From contig CBEUVQ010000024.1 of the NCBI GenBank assembly GCA_965546615.1, forward strand, positions 1-38,749: a DNA stretch of 38,749 nucleotides. Direction: 5' to 3'. Within the stretch, counting starts at the first letter, position 1. Every line of letters begins with the position of its first letter. The translations under genes and the position numbers were made by a program. A model generated the notes under the pieces. That model was not told where the DNA came from. It searched no databases and was given only the letters and a program-made list of their open reading frames with translations. This DNA is from CBEUVQ01 sp965546615. GTDB taxonomy: Bacteria > Bacillota > Desulfotomaculia > Desulfotomaculales > Desulfohalotomaculaceae. Positions 8,066 through 15,741 of this stretch are shown piece by piece.

Positions 8066-8092
8066 AACGGGGACTTTTTAACCGTCCCCGTT
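8066..8092. repeat. REP-like GGGGAC hairpin
   Basis: AACGGGGAC at 8066-8074 pairs exactly with GTCCCCGTT at 8084-8092 across a TTTTTAACC loop. The word ACGGGGAC...GTCCCCGT resembles dispersed REP-type palindromes I remember from clostridial genomes. It sits in the 288-nt gap between two plus-strand genes and has no T-tract, so it is not a good terminator. A second short hairpin, CGGCA/TGCCG, precedes it. Confidence 0.4.
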
Positions 8093-8308
8093 CACCGTTT
8101 CGATTTCCCTGAAGCAAATCCCCAAATCTTCAAATATTTTCCCAATAAACAAAAATCCCCTCAAACCACAGTCCGGGGGGAGCACAAAAAACATAGTAAA
8201 CAGCGTGTATGTTCAAAGGAAGGCAGTCTAAAGTATGTCATAACCCGATAAATAATAAATCCTTTAAACGAAAAAAATAAATAATAAAGCAGTGAAAGGA
8301 GAAACCTG

Positions 8309-8977
8309 ATGAACAGGAAAGAGGAAATATTAAAGGCTTTTAATTTCAGATATGCCTGTAAGGAATTTGATCCGGACAAAAAGATTTCTGATGATGATTT
8401 TAAATTTATTCTTGAAACCGGCAGACTGTCTCCGAGTTCTTTTGGCTGGGAACCGTGGAAGTTTGTTGTGGTGCAAAATATGCAGTTAAGAGAGAAGCTG
8501 AAAGAATATACTTGGGGAGCGCAGCGGCAATTACCGTCGGCAAGTCATTTTGTAGTGCTGATGGCAAGAAAATCAGTTGATACAAAAGCAGGTTCTGAGT
8601 ATATTAATTACATCGCCAATGAGATTCAAAAGCTGCCTAAAGATATTGCAAAGATGAAATTAGACTTTTATAAAAACTTTCAGCAAAATGATTTTGACCT
8701 TACTGACGACAGAAAGTTATTTGACTGGGCCTGCAAACAAGTATATATCGCGCTTGCCAATATGATGTCTTCAGCGGCTCAAATCGGAATTGATTCCTGC
8801 CCCATTGAAGGGTTTGACAGAAACAAAGTGGATAATATTTTAGAGGAAGAGGGTATTCTTGATAAAAGTCACTTCAGTGTGGCTGTAATGGCGGCATTTG
8901 GATATCGGGCCAAAGATACCCGTGTTCCGGAAAAAACAAGACAGCCTCTTGATAAAATTGTTGAGTGGGTAAAATAA
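8309..8977 (+). CDS. NAD(P)H-dependent nitroreductase family protein
   Basis: 222-aa FMN-dependent oxidoreductase of the NfsB type. Visible features: RYACKEFDPDKKIS near residues 14-27 with the phosphate-binding Arg region, LSPSSFGWEPWKF near 44-56, and the C-terminal AAFGYRAKD followed by PEKTRQPLDKIVEW. Length and motif order fit NfsB-like enzymes that reduce nitroaromatics, quinones or enals using NAD(P)H. The physiological substrate is unknown. AAAGGAG lies 8 nt before ATG. Ends at a strong terminator and seems to be transcribed alone. Confidence 0.85.
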   Translation: MNRKEEILKAFNFRYACKEFDPDKKISDDDFKFILETGRLSPSSFGWEPWKFVVVQNMQLREKLKEYTWGAQRQLPSASHFVVLMARKSVDTKAGSEYINYIANEIQKLPKDIAKMKLDFYKNFQQNDFDLTDDRKLFDWACKQVYIALANMMSSAAQIGIDSCPIEGFDRNKVDNILEEEGILDKSHFSVAVMAAFGYRAKDTRVPEKTRQPLDKIVEWVK

Positions 8978-8997
8978 AATACAACCCCTGCTTCTGG

Positions 8998-9036
8998 AAA
9001 GATAGCTGCTGATTAAAAAATCGCAGCTATCTTTTT
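8998..9036 (+). terminator. Intrinsic terminator after nitroreductase gene
   Basis: GATAGCTGC / GCAGCTATC stem with an A-rich loop followed by TTTTT on the plus strand, 20 nt after the nitroreductase stop codon. Confidence 0.85.
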
Positions 9037-9099
9037 CATGGCCATTTTTTAAACAGCAGCAGCAGTTTCACTTTCCGATAAATCAATCAGCTCCGCAGC

Positions 9100-9777
9100 T
9101 TACAACGGCTTTGATATTTCAATGGCATCAACCGGACAAACCATAATGCAGCTGCCGCAGTCATCACAGCGTTCCGACAGCACTCTGTACGGCGAACCTT
9201 TTTCAATGGCCTTAAAAGTACACACGTTAAAACAACTGCCGCATTCGATGCACTTATCTGTTATAGTGGGGCCGGCTTCGTTATATGTCATACCGCCAAA
9301 CTGAAATCTTTTTCTAAGAACTTTATGATCTCTCGTCTTACACTCAAAGTCATAATCAAAAATTTCACCTTTGGCTTTATAAATAACAAAATTACCTTCT
9401 TTCATGGCAGGATACTTTTCCATATCATAAACTGCCAGTTTCAAATGTTCATTGCTTTCAGCCAAGCGGCGAACAGTTTCTTCATCTAAGGCTTTCACTT
9501 CTCCAATTAAGCGGATAAAATATCCGGGCGGAAATTCCGGAACACCGTTTTCGTCATTGCTTAACACTCTGGAATCACTGATGCCGCATAAAGTTACCTT
9601 TTGGGTTTCTTTCAGCTGTCTGGCAAAGGGCTTGTTCCACATAGTTCTAAAGTATATTCCGTTTTCATCATAACCGTTAAGGTGGGCAATCCGGGAATGG
9701 ACTTCATCTCTATAAATAGTTGAAAAGGTCAGCACACCCACCTTTTCAAGTTTTTCATAAATCTCTTTAATCGTCAT
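9100..9777 (-). CDS. Flavin-binding split-barrel protein with C-terminal 2x[4Fe-4S] ferredoxin domain
   Basis: 225-aa protein fusing a pyridoxamine-5'-phosphate-oxidase-like FMN barrel (about residues 1-140) to a bacterial ferredoxin domain. The latter holds two classic cluster motifs, CIECGSCFNVC and CDDCGSCIMVC, each followed by a downstream residue pattern ending in Pro or Thr-Phe. Such proteins are common in anaerobes and probably pass electrons between ferredoxin and a flavin partner; none I know has a firm function. ATG at 9777 is chosen for AAGGAGATAG upstream. It is the last gene after CcdA and a membrane thioredoxin (28-nt gap), hinting that it supplies or receives electrons for that thiol system. 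Confidence 0.75.
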   Translation of the reverse strand: MTIKEIYEKLEKVGVLTFSTIYRDEVHSRIAHLNGYDENGIYFRTMWNKPFARQLKETQKVTLCGISDSRVLSNDENGVPEFPPGYFIRLIGEVKALDEETVRRLAESNEHLKLAVYDMEKYPAMKEGNFVIYKAKGEIFDYDFECKTRDHKVLRKRFQFGGMTYNEAGPTITDKCIECGSCFNVCTFKAIEKGSPYRVLSERCDDCGSCIMVCPVDAIEISKPL

Positions 9778-9805
9778 AACTATCTCCTTTATTGCAACAT
9801 TATTA

Positions 9806-10495
9806 TTAAAATCCCAGATAAAACATATAAAAACCAATGAGCAGAATTAACGCACCCATTATAGTTTTAAGTATTACACTTATTTTGCCATATTTCTTGC
9901 CGGCCGATAACTTTTGTACAAACCCCATTGAGGTTCCTGCAGCAACAGCAAGAATACCATGTCCTACTGAATACAGCAGCAGTAACAGTATTCCCCAAAC
10001 CACACTGCCTTTACCGGCAACAATTGCAAGCAGCGCAATTAAAACCGGTGTTGAACACGGTGAAGAAAATATCCCCCCAAGGATGCCGGCAATAAAAGCG
10101 CCGATATAGCCTTTTTTGGTGTTCTTAGAAAGAAGGTAGCTTGAAGGTATGATTTCAAATATTTCCCATGTCTGCAGGGCCATCAGCACCATCAAAATGC
10201 CAAGGATAATATACCACCACGAAGTTTGAGTTCCTATAAAACTACCGGCAGCAGATGCGAGCACTCCCAGTGCTGTAAAAGTCATGGCACCTCCTACAGC
10301 AAAAGTAACTGAAAGCCAAAAGGCTTTTTTAGTATCCCGCTGACCGGTGCCGCCAACATAACCTATAACAAGAGGAACAGTCGACAGTGAACAGGGGGAA
10401 AACGAAGCAATTACCCCGGCTGCAAAAGCAAGAAGAGGTGATAGCCACACATTGTCAGTGATAATTGCGGATAAACTGTCGAGTATTTCCGTCAT
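9806..10495 (-). CDS. ccdA: CcdA/DsbD-type transmembrane thiol-disulfide carrier
   Basis: 229-aa membrane protein with six predicted helices. The two redox cysteines that define the family are at C35 (SFSPCSLS) and C147 (SSPCSTP), each in a Pro-Cys turn at the start of helices 1 and 4. CcdA carries reducing power across the membrane from cytosolic thioredoxin to outside thiol proteins. Its ATG overlaps the stop of the membrane thioredoxin gene by four bases (ATGA), so the pair is translationally coupled and that thioredoxin is its likely partner. No cytochrome c maturation genes are nearby, so the target is open. Confidence 0.88.
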   Translation of the reverse strand: MTEILDSLSAIITDNVWLSPLLAFAAGVIASFSPCSLSTVPLVIGYVGGTGQRDTKKAFWLSVTFAVGGAMTFTALGVLASAAGSFIGTQTSWWYIILGILMVLMALQTWEIFEIIPSSYLLSKNTKKGYIGAFIAGILGGIFSSPCSTPVLIALLAIVAGKGSVVWGILLLLLYSVGHGILAVAAGTSMGFVQKLSAGKKYGKISVILKTIMGALILLIGFYMFYLGF

Positions 10496-11007
10496 TCGTC
10501 CACCCCCATATCAGCGAGGATGGTTCTCATCTGTTCTTCTGTCAGCAAACCTTGATGCACGGTAAACGCATGCTCGCCTGTATCCCTATAGCTGTACTTT
10601 TCAAACTCAATTTTGATATCTTCGCCGGGAACATAAGGCTTTCCTTCAGCGGTGATAAACACCTGGGTAGGAATTACTTGTATCGGAAAATCTCTTGCAG
10701 TATCAGCGTTCTTTACTATGTCAACAAATTTAATTATCGCTTTGCCCTGCATTTCTTTATTCATCGCCTCAAGAATCGGGGCCATTTCTTTGCAGGGAAT
10801 ACAATAATCTGCTCCAAAGTCAATGATAATAGGCAGGCCGTATGACTTTAAAGCTTCCAAATCAATAGTATCTGCTTCCAGTTTAAAATCTTCGTTAGTC
10901 TCAGCCACAGATGCTGAGCCGGTGCCGTAATTTTTAAGCACCCATATTCCCGCTATGGCAATAACAATACAAACCGGAATAATAATTTTTGCAAGTTTTT
11001 TGTTCAT
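10492..11007 (-). CDS. Membrane-anchored thioredoxin-fold protein
   Basis: 171-aa protein with an N-terminal signal anchor (residues 7-25) and an extracytoplasmic thioredoxin domain. The active site is DYCIPCKEM with C69 and C72; the cis-Pro loop reads VIPTQVF. It has an extra segment after the cis-Pro (PGEDIKIEFEKYSY) found in several CcdA-linked thioredoxins. It probably receives electrons from CcdA and reduces an exported partner. GAGGGGG precedes ATG and lies within the last codons of a small upstream reading frame, so the two are likely coupled. Confidence 0.85.
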   Translation of the reverse strand: MNKKLAKIIIPVCIVIAIAGIWVLKNYGTGSASVAETNEDFKLEADTIDLEALKSYGLPIIIDFGADYCIPCKEMAPILEAMNKEMQGKAIIKFVDIVKNADTARDFPIQVIPTQVFITAEGKPYVPGEDIKIEFEKYSYRDTGEHAFTVHQGLLTEEQMRTILADMGVDE

Positions 11008-11013
11008 TAACCG

Positions 11014-11166
11014 CTACCCCCTCATATAATTTTTTTCTTTCAAAAATGCTTTAAATTCTCCGCCGCAGCCCCCGCTCTCCCCCTTTCCAAGTACAGTTTT
11101 CAATACCGGCACTGTATATAACCGCTGCCACTGCTTTACCGTTAAACAGGCCGCTTCTTTTTTCAA
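11014..11166 (-). CDS. Small Cys-containing protein upstream of thioredoxin
   Basis: A 50-codon frame ends with TAG 6 nt before the thioredoxin ATG. Its C-terminal half reads GESGGCGGEFKAFLKEKNY, a Gly-rich loop around one Cys followed by an amphipathic helix; the N-terminal half has another Cys and a short hydrophobic stretch. The proposed start is TTG at 11166 with AGAGAGG directly upstream, which is too close to be ideal; the frame is open upstream to a TAA at about 11211, so the start is uncertain. I do not recognise the family. Position and cysteine suggest a thiol partner of the thioredoxin/CcdA pair. Confidence 0.5.
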   Translation of the reverse strand: MKKEAACLTVKQWQRLYTVPVLKTVLGKGESGGCGGEFKAFLKEKNYMRG

Positions 11167-11326
11167 CCTCTCTTTCTTGCTGAACCGCTTTTTGTGTTTT
11201 ATTATAATTTATTTTCTCTCATAATTTTATTGCTTTCAATGTCATGTATGTTTCTTAAAGGATTTTAAACTTATTGTGTAGAACAAAACAAAAAGTCAAT
11301 AAAACCATAAAAAGGAGTTGAAAAGC

Positions 11327-11743
11327 ATGTGGAAAGACCGTTATTGTATTGGCGTTGATAAAATTGACCAGCAGCATAAAGAGCTGTTTAATAGAGTATA
11401 TGATTTTTTAAAGGTAACTAACGAAAAGAAAAATTGGGAAGAAAGAATAGAAAAAGTAAAAGAAACTATTACCTTTATGCAGGATTATGTAATATATCAT
11501 TTTAATGATGAAGAAAAGCTGATGGAAGAAATTAATTATCCTGAAGTAGAACTTCACAAAAAAATTCATGAAGATTTTAAAGCCGGTATAAATTCGTATG
11601 TTGACAAGTTCTCAGCCGGAGATTTTAATGAAGAAACAGTGCAGGAATTTGGCGGAAAAATAATGACTTGGCTTATATTTCACGTAGGCAAGCAGGATCA
11701 AAAAATCGGTGAATACGTAAAATCACAAGAGGGGGATAAGTAA
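11327..11743 (+). CDS. Bacteriohemerythrin
   Basis: 138-aa four-helix di-iron oxygen-binding protein. All iron ligands are visible in order: H in QQHKEL, H in VIYHFNDEEKLM with its Glu, H-x3-H in ELHKKIHEDF, and H-x4-D in FHVGKQDQK. In anaerobes these proteins bind or deliver O2, either as protection or as a sensor. ATG at 11327 has GGAG 9 nt upstream; an in-frame TTG three codons earlier is poorly spaced. Its stop lies 2 nt before cheX, so the two are co-transcribed, which suggests a link to aerotaxis. Confidence 0.92.
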   Translation: MWKDRYCIGVDKIDQQHKELFNRVYDFLKVTNEKKNWEERIEKVKETITFMQDYVIYHFNDEEKLMEEINYPEVELHKKIHEDFKAGINSYVDKFSAGDFNEETVQEFGGKIMTWLIFHVGKQDQKIGEYVKSQEGDK

Positions 11744-11745
11744 TA

Positions 11746-12210
11746 ATGAAGGCAGAATATTTAAACCCTTTTATGCAGGCAACCAACGATGTTTTTATGA
11801 TGATGTTAGGATTAAATATGAAAAAAAAAGATTTAAAACTGCAAAAAGAATTAAGCTGCAGTAATGACGCTAATATAATGCTGGGCATCACCGGTGATTT
11901 GCAGGGCAGTATATTATTCGGATTCCCTAAAAACATGGCTTTGCAAATGGTAAAAACTATGTCCGGATTAGAGATAGATGAAATAAACAGCTTTGTATCA
12001 TCTGCTTTAAGTGAAATCGCTAATATTATTTCCGGAAATGCAATGACAATTTTATCTGAAAAAGGTTATCGCTGTGATATCACACCACCCAGAGTTTTTG
12101 TCGGCAATTATACGACATTTACTATTGAAAACGAAAGTCTTTTACTGCTGACACTGGAGACAGAAATAGGGGAATTTGAACTGCATTTATTTATAAAGGA
12201 AAAAGCTTAA
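11746..12210 (+). CDS. cheX: CheX-type chemotaxis phosphatase
   Basis: 154-aa CheC/CheX-family protein. The catalytic signature SEIANIISGNAMT near residues 89-101 has the Glu and Asn used to dephosphorylate CheY-P. Only one such motif is present, as in CheX and unlike CheC with two. It has no membrane segment. It follows the bacteriohemerythrin with a 2-nt gap; AGAGGGGGAT before ATG overlaps the end of that gene. The pair may couple O2 to motility. No other che gene is in the window. Confidence 0.82.
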   Translation: MKAEYLNPFMQATNDVFMMMLGLNMKKKDLKLQKELSCSNDANIMLGITGDLQGSILFGFPKNMALQMVKTMSGLEIDEINSFVSSALSEIANIISGNAMTILSEKGYRCDITPPRVFVGNYTTFTIENESLLLLTLETEIGEFELHLFIKEKA

Positions 12211-12244
12211 AAAATGCTTACATACTAAAACAGCCAATTCTACT

Positions 12245-12277
12245 TTTAAGCAGCACTAATAATTAGCGCTGCTTAAA
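12245..12277. terminator. Bidirectional hairpin between convergent genes
   Basis: TTTAAGCAGC / GCTGCTTAAA stem with a 13-nt loop between cheX (plus) and the small basic protein gene (minus). The minus-strand stop codon lies within it. T-tracts are short on both sides. Confidence 0.55.
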
Positions 12278-12472
12278 TAATTTCTTTAACAGTTTGAATA
12301 TATCGAAGGTTGTTCTGTTATAAACCTTATTATACACATATTTCTTTGGGTCTCTTAACCATCCGTATCCCCTCGGCATTTTTAATCCCGCCCGATGTAC
12401 AATCTGTCTTTTAATGCTCGTCCTCGCCGCAATCCGCTTCTTCAAACTAGGTTTTCTAATTCCAAACTTCAT
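12263..12472 (-). CDS. Conserved small basic protein
   Basis: 69-aa, strongly basic protein starting MKFGIRKPSLKKRIAARTS, then GLKMPRGYGWLRDPKKYVYN and ending in KLLKKLFKQR. I recall short proteins with the same KPSLKKRI-ART and GW-x3-PKK-x3-N(K/R)VYN(R/K)TT pattern scattered in Bacillota and on mobile elements, with no known function. No membrane helix. AAGGAG precedes ATG by about 8 nt. Single gene, convergent with cheX. Confidence 0.65.
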   Translation of the reverse strand: MKFGIRKPSLKKRIAARTSIKRQIVHRAGLKMPRGYGWLRDPKKYVYNKVYNRTTFDIFKLLKKLFKQR

Positions 12473-12531
12473 GAAATCATCTCCTTGAAAATTCCCCATT
12501 CGATACATGCGTTCACACTTAAAATTATAGC

Positions 12532-12594
12532 AAAACAGCTATTACCACTGCACAAACGTTTTTAATGTCTTTTGCAATGATAATAGCTGTTTTA
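12532..12594 (-). terminator. Terminator of the amino acid ABC operon
   Basis: AAACAGCTATTA / TAATAGCTGTTT arms enclose an inner TGCA/TGCA pair; on the minus strand the stem is followed by TTTTGC. It lies 40 nt past the ATPase stop codon. Confidence 0.55.
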
Positions 12595-12634
12595 ATGCCG
12601 CATAATTTATGTTTTTTCATCTTTATTCCGGCAG

Positions 12635-13369
12635 TTAAACTTCCCACTCAAGTATTTTATCCAAAAACTCCTGCAGTTTCTTCGTTTTAGGATTTGTAAA
12701 AATCTCTGAACTTTTTCCGCTTTCAATAATCGTGTTGTCAGCCAAAAATATTACCTTTTCGCAGGCATTTTTGGCAAATCCCATTTCGTGAGTTACAATG
12801 ATTGTTTTAAGTCCTTCCGTTTGCAGTTCACCAAGCATATCCAAAACTTCTGTTGTGTATTCGGGGTCAAGTGCAGATGTGGGCTCGTCTAAAAGTAAAA
12901 GTTTAGGCCTAATGGCAACTGCCCTTGCAATAGAAATTCTTTGCTGCTGACCGCCAGACAGCTGATTAGGATATTTTTCTTCTGCCTCCATAAGCCCGAA
13001 CCTGTCAAACAGCTTGTGGGCAATATTTGCTGCCTCGGTTTTGTCCATATTAAAGGTGTGAATAAGAGGCAGCATAACATTTTCAATTGCTGTTAGATGC
13101 TCGAAAAGCCCGTTTGCTTGAAATACAAATCCGATATTTTTGCGATATTTTTGAAGAGCCTTCTCATTAAAATCTACTTTTTCTCCGTCAACCTTTATCT
13201 CGCCTGAATTTGGTGTAAGCAAGCCGCCAATTATTCGCAGCAGAGTTGATTTACCGCTGCCGGAAGGGCCAATAACAGCCACTGAGGAAATATCGTCATG
13301 ATAGCAAATATTCTGCAAAACAACCTGCTTGTCAAAATATTTGCAGATGTTATTAAGCTCTAAGTTCAT
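12635..13369 (-). CDS. Polar amino acid ABC transporter ATP-binding protein
   Basis: 244-aa ATPase of the HisP/GlnQ family. Motifs: Walker A GPSGSGKST (near residues 34-42), Q-loop FQANGLFEHLT, signature LSGGQQQR, Walker B LLLLDEPTSALDP and switch His in VTHEMGFA. ATG at 13369 is chosen for AAGAGG upstream and because it aligns with the usual family N-terminus; it overlaps the permease gene by 17 nt. Last gene of a binding protein-permease-ATPase operon. It energises uptake of one or more amino acids; which cannot be told. Confidence 0.9.
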   Translation of the reverse strand: MNLELNNICKYFDKQVVLQNICYHDDISSVAVIGPSGSGKSTLLRIIGGLLTPNSGEIKVDGEKVDFNEKALQKYRKNIGFVFQANGLFEHLTAIENVMLPLIHTFNMDKTEAANIAHKLFDRFGLMEAEEKYPNQLSGGQQQRISIARAVAIRPKLLLLDEPTSALDPEYTTEVLDMLGELQTEGLKTIIVTHEMGFAKNACEKVIFLADNTIIESGKSSEIFTNPKTKKLQEFLDKILEWEV

Positions 13370-14126
13370 GATTGTACCTCTTTTCAAGTTTTTGAGAAAG
13401 TAAGGATACTGCAAATGTAAGTATAAAGTAAAGCACACCTGCAAAAATATAGTTTTCAAACATTCTAAAGTTATCCGCCGATATTTCTTGTGTTGTTTGA
13501 GTCAGCTCAATTACAGCAATAACTGACAGCAGTGATGAATCCTTAATAATTGATGCAAATTGGCCGGCAAGGGCAGGCAAAATTCTTGACATCAAAATTG
13601 GCAGCGTAACTAACTTAAAGGTTTTTACGGGTGTTAAACCAATTGCTTTGGCAACTTCGTAGTTTTGTCTGCCAATACTGTCAAACCCACCTCTTATAAT
13701 TTCAGAAATGTAGGCGCCCTCAAAAAGAGAAAGAATTAAAATCCCTGCAATGTATCGATTGTCAACGCCCCAAGCGGTTCCTATAATATAGTAAAAAAAG
13801 TATATCTGCACCAGCAGCGGAGTGCCCCTTATTATCTGCACATAAGTTTTGCAGAGATAGCTAATCGGCAGCACTTTGGATTTCTGCAAAATTGCAGTAA
13901 TTAGCCCGATAAAAAGACTGGTCACCAAGCTTGCCAGTGATATAATCACAGTCATTGAAAAGCCCTGCCAAATCCTGGTTCTATACTGCAGCAGTGTGGT
14001 AAAATCCAGATCTATCCCAATTCGATAAACAGACAGCCAAACAAGTCCGATTAGAACTACCGCCACAAACAGCGCACTTAATAGCTTATAAATTCTGCTG
14101 GGCTTACGCTCGATTGTTTGCTCCAT
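13353..14126 (-). CDS. Polar amino acid ABC transporter permease
   Basis: 257-aa membrane protein of the HisM/GlnP family with about five helices. The cytoplasmic EAA loop that docks the ATPase reads EVAKAIGLTPVKTFKLVTLP, preceded by FEGAYISEIIRGGFDSI. The family signature RGTPLLVQIYF is also present. AAGGAG lies 7 nt before ATG. It sits 9 nt after the binding-protein gene and overlaps the ATPase gene. A single permease suggests a homodimer. Confidence 0.9.
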   Translation of the reverse strand: MEQTIERKPSRIYKLLSALFVAVVLIGLVWLSVYRIGIDLDFTTLLQYRTRIWQGFSMTVIISLASLVTSLFIGLITAILQKSKVLPISYLCKTYVQIIRGTPLLVQIYFFYYIIGTAWGVDNRYIAGILILSLFEGAYISEIIRGGFDSIGRQNYEVAKAIGLTPVKTFKLVTLPILMSRILPALAGQFASIIKDSSLLSVIAVIELTQTTQEISADNFRMFENYIFAGVLYFILTFAVSLLSQKLEKRYNHELRA

Positions 14127-14135
14127 AATAACTCC

Positions 14136-14930
14136 TTAATCAAAAAACCAGGGAAATCCAAGCTGATCAAAAACTTGTTTTTCTTCTTTAAGATATTTAT
14201 TTGTCAGCTTTTCAAAACCGCCGTTTTCCTTATATTCTTCAATAAAATTATTAATTTCATCAACAAGTTCGGTATTGCCTTTTTTTACCGCTATGCCCCA
14301 ACCTTCACCGCTTTGAGACAGTATCATAACAGCTTTTGTGGTATCTGCATGTTCTTTGCTCTGACGGTAAATTGTGAGCTGGTCATAGATAAAAGCATCT
14401 GCCTTACCTTGTACAACTTCGTTGACACAGGCATTTTCCGAACTAAAAGAATTTACTTTGGCATTTGTCAGATAAGTATTGGCATAGATATAGCCTGTTG
14501 TGCCTTTTTTGACAGCAATTACTTTTCCTTCTTGATTTAGGTCTTCAACGCTGTTAACGGCAGAACTTTTATTTGTCAGCAGGGCAAGGTAAGAATGGGC
14601 ATAAGGAATAGAAAAATCAACCATTTTACCGCGTTCTTCCGTAATGGTCATAGAAGAGATTACAATATCAACCTTACCTGTTTGAAGTGAAGGAATAAGT
14701 CCCTCCCAGTTGATGTTTTCAATTTTTACAGGTCTACCCAGATATTCGCCTAAATCCTTGGCTAAATCAACACTTATACCACTTGGATTGCCTTCGTTAT
14801 CTTTAGTTTCAAAAGGCGGATATGCCAGCTCCATACCCACAACAAGTGTATCTTCTTTCTGGCTTGAACACCCTAAAAAGAAGACAGCCAGCAGTACAAT
14901 TAATAAAATCGGCATCACTGTTTTTTTCAT
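14136..14930 (-). CDS. Amino acid ABC transporter substrate-binding lipoprotein
   Basis: 264-aa solute-binding protein of family 3. The signal peptide ends in a lipobox FLGCSSQ, with the lipid-bearing Cys at residue 21. The mature part has the usual ligand-pocket signature ELAYPPFETKDNEGNPSG(I)S-V-D and the SSMTITEERGKMVDFSIPY segment. Substrate unknown; polar amino acids are typical. GAAAGGA lies upstream of ATG. First gene of the operon, whose promoter must be in 14931-15058. Confidence 0.9.
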   Translation of the reverse strand: MKKTVMPILLIVLLAVFFLGCSSQKEDTLVVGMELAYPPFETKDNEGNPSGISVDLAKDLGEYLGRPVKIENINWEGLIPSLQTGKVDIVISSMTITEERGKMVDFSIPYAHSYLALLTNKSSAVNSVEDLNQEGKVIAVKKGTTGYIYANTYLTNAKVNSFSSENACVNEVVQGKADAFIYDQLTIYRQSKEHADTTKAVMILSQSGEGWGIAVKKGNTELVDEINNFIEEYKENGGFEKLTNKYLKEEKQVFDQLGFPWFFD

Positions 14931-15058
14931 TTTTCCATATCCTTTCTCTCAAATAATTGATTCTTGACATTTTTACAGCAGCGTCGTTACTCCAGGCAAA
15001 TTGATGTGTTAATTTATAAATTCCACACTCAAATACCGCCCCCTATGCATTTCTTAAT

Positions 15059-15478
15059 TTAATCAAAATTAGCTATCATTCTTTCTAAAACCGAACGAAA
15101 TGTGCTTATTTCGTTTTCGTTAATACCGCAATATTGTTTTTTATACAAATCATCCGAAACATCCAGCATTACCCTCTCAAGATCTCTGCCTTTTAAAGTT
15201 AAAGACACCATATGCGTACGTTTATCGCTTTCATCTTTTGATATTTCGGTATAACCCAAATTGGTGAGCTTTTTTACCAGCGTTGTAACCGTTGAAGGGT
15301 CCTTGTTAATTCGTTTGGCAAGTTCATTCATTGGTAATTTGTGGCATTTTATAAGTGCAAGTACAATTGCGCCATGAGAAGGAACTATGCCTTTGATTCC
15401 CTGCTTTTCTAAACTTGTAACAATAAACTGCTGCATCAGATAATTTAATTTTGCGATTAAATTAAGAGTATTATCCAT
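15059..15478 (-). CDS. MarR-family transcriptional regulator
   Basis: 139-aa winged-helix regulator. The DNA-binding part reads LPMNELAKRINKDPSTVTTLVKKLTNLGY, then the wing SKDESDKRTHMVSLTLKG. MarR proteins usually repress efflux or aromatic-compound genes and respond to small ligands. ATG at 15478 has GGGAGG about 9 nt upstream; longer starts lack a site. Upstream lies the divergent LysR gene (264-nt gap) and downstream the amino acid ABC operon, either of which could be its target. Confidence 0.85.
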   Translation of the reverse strand: MDNTLNLIAKLNYLMQQFIVTSLEKQGIKGIVPSHGAIVLALIKCHKLPMNELAKRINKDPSTVTTLVKKLTNLGYTEISKDESDKRTHMVSLTLKGRDLERVMLDVSDDLYKKQYCGINENEISTFRSVLERMIANFD

Positions 15479-15741
15479 TTGGGTTTTACCTCCCTTAAGA
15501 GTTCGGCTTTGCGCAAAATTACTTTGACGTCCAACTATATGCATTATATCCGGGCATCATAGTGCTGTCAAGGTATGACTTGTCACGAAAATATTTTCAA
15601 CCGGGGCGAGGAAATTACAACTGCAGAGAGAGCATTTAATTTTCATACTTTTTTATCTAAATGCCATGCTGCTGAGTATTATTTATTGTTATGCAATTAT
15701 GGTATATAATCATTGAAAAAGTTATCCATGGAGGTGATGTT

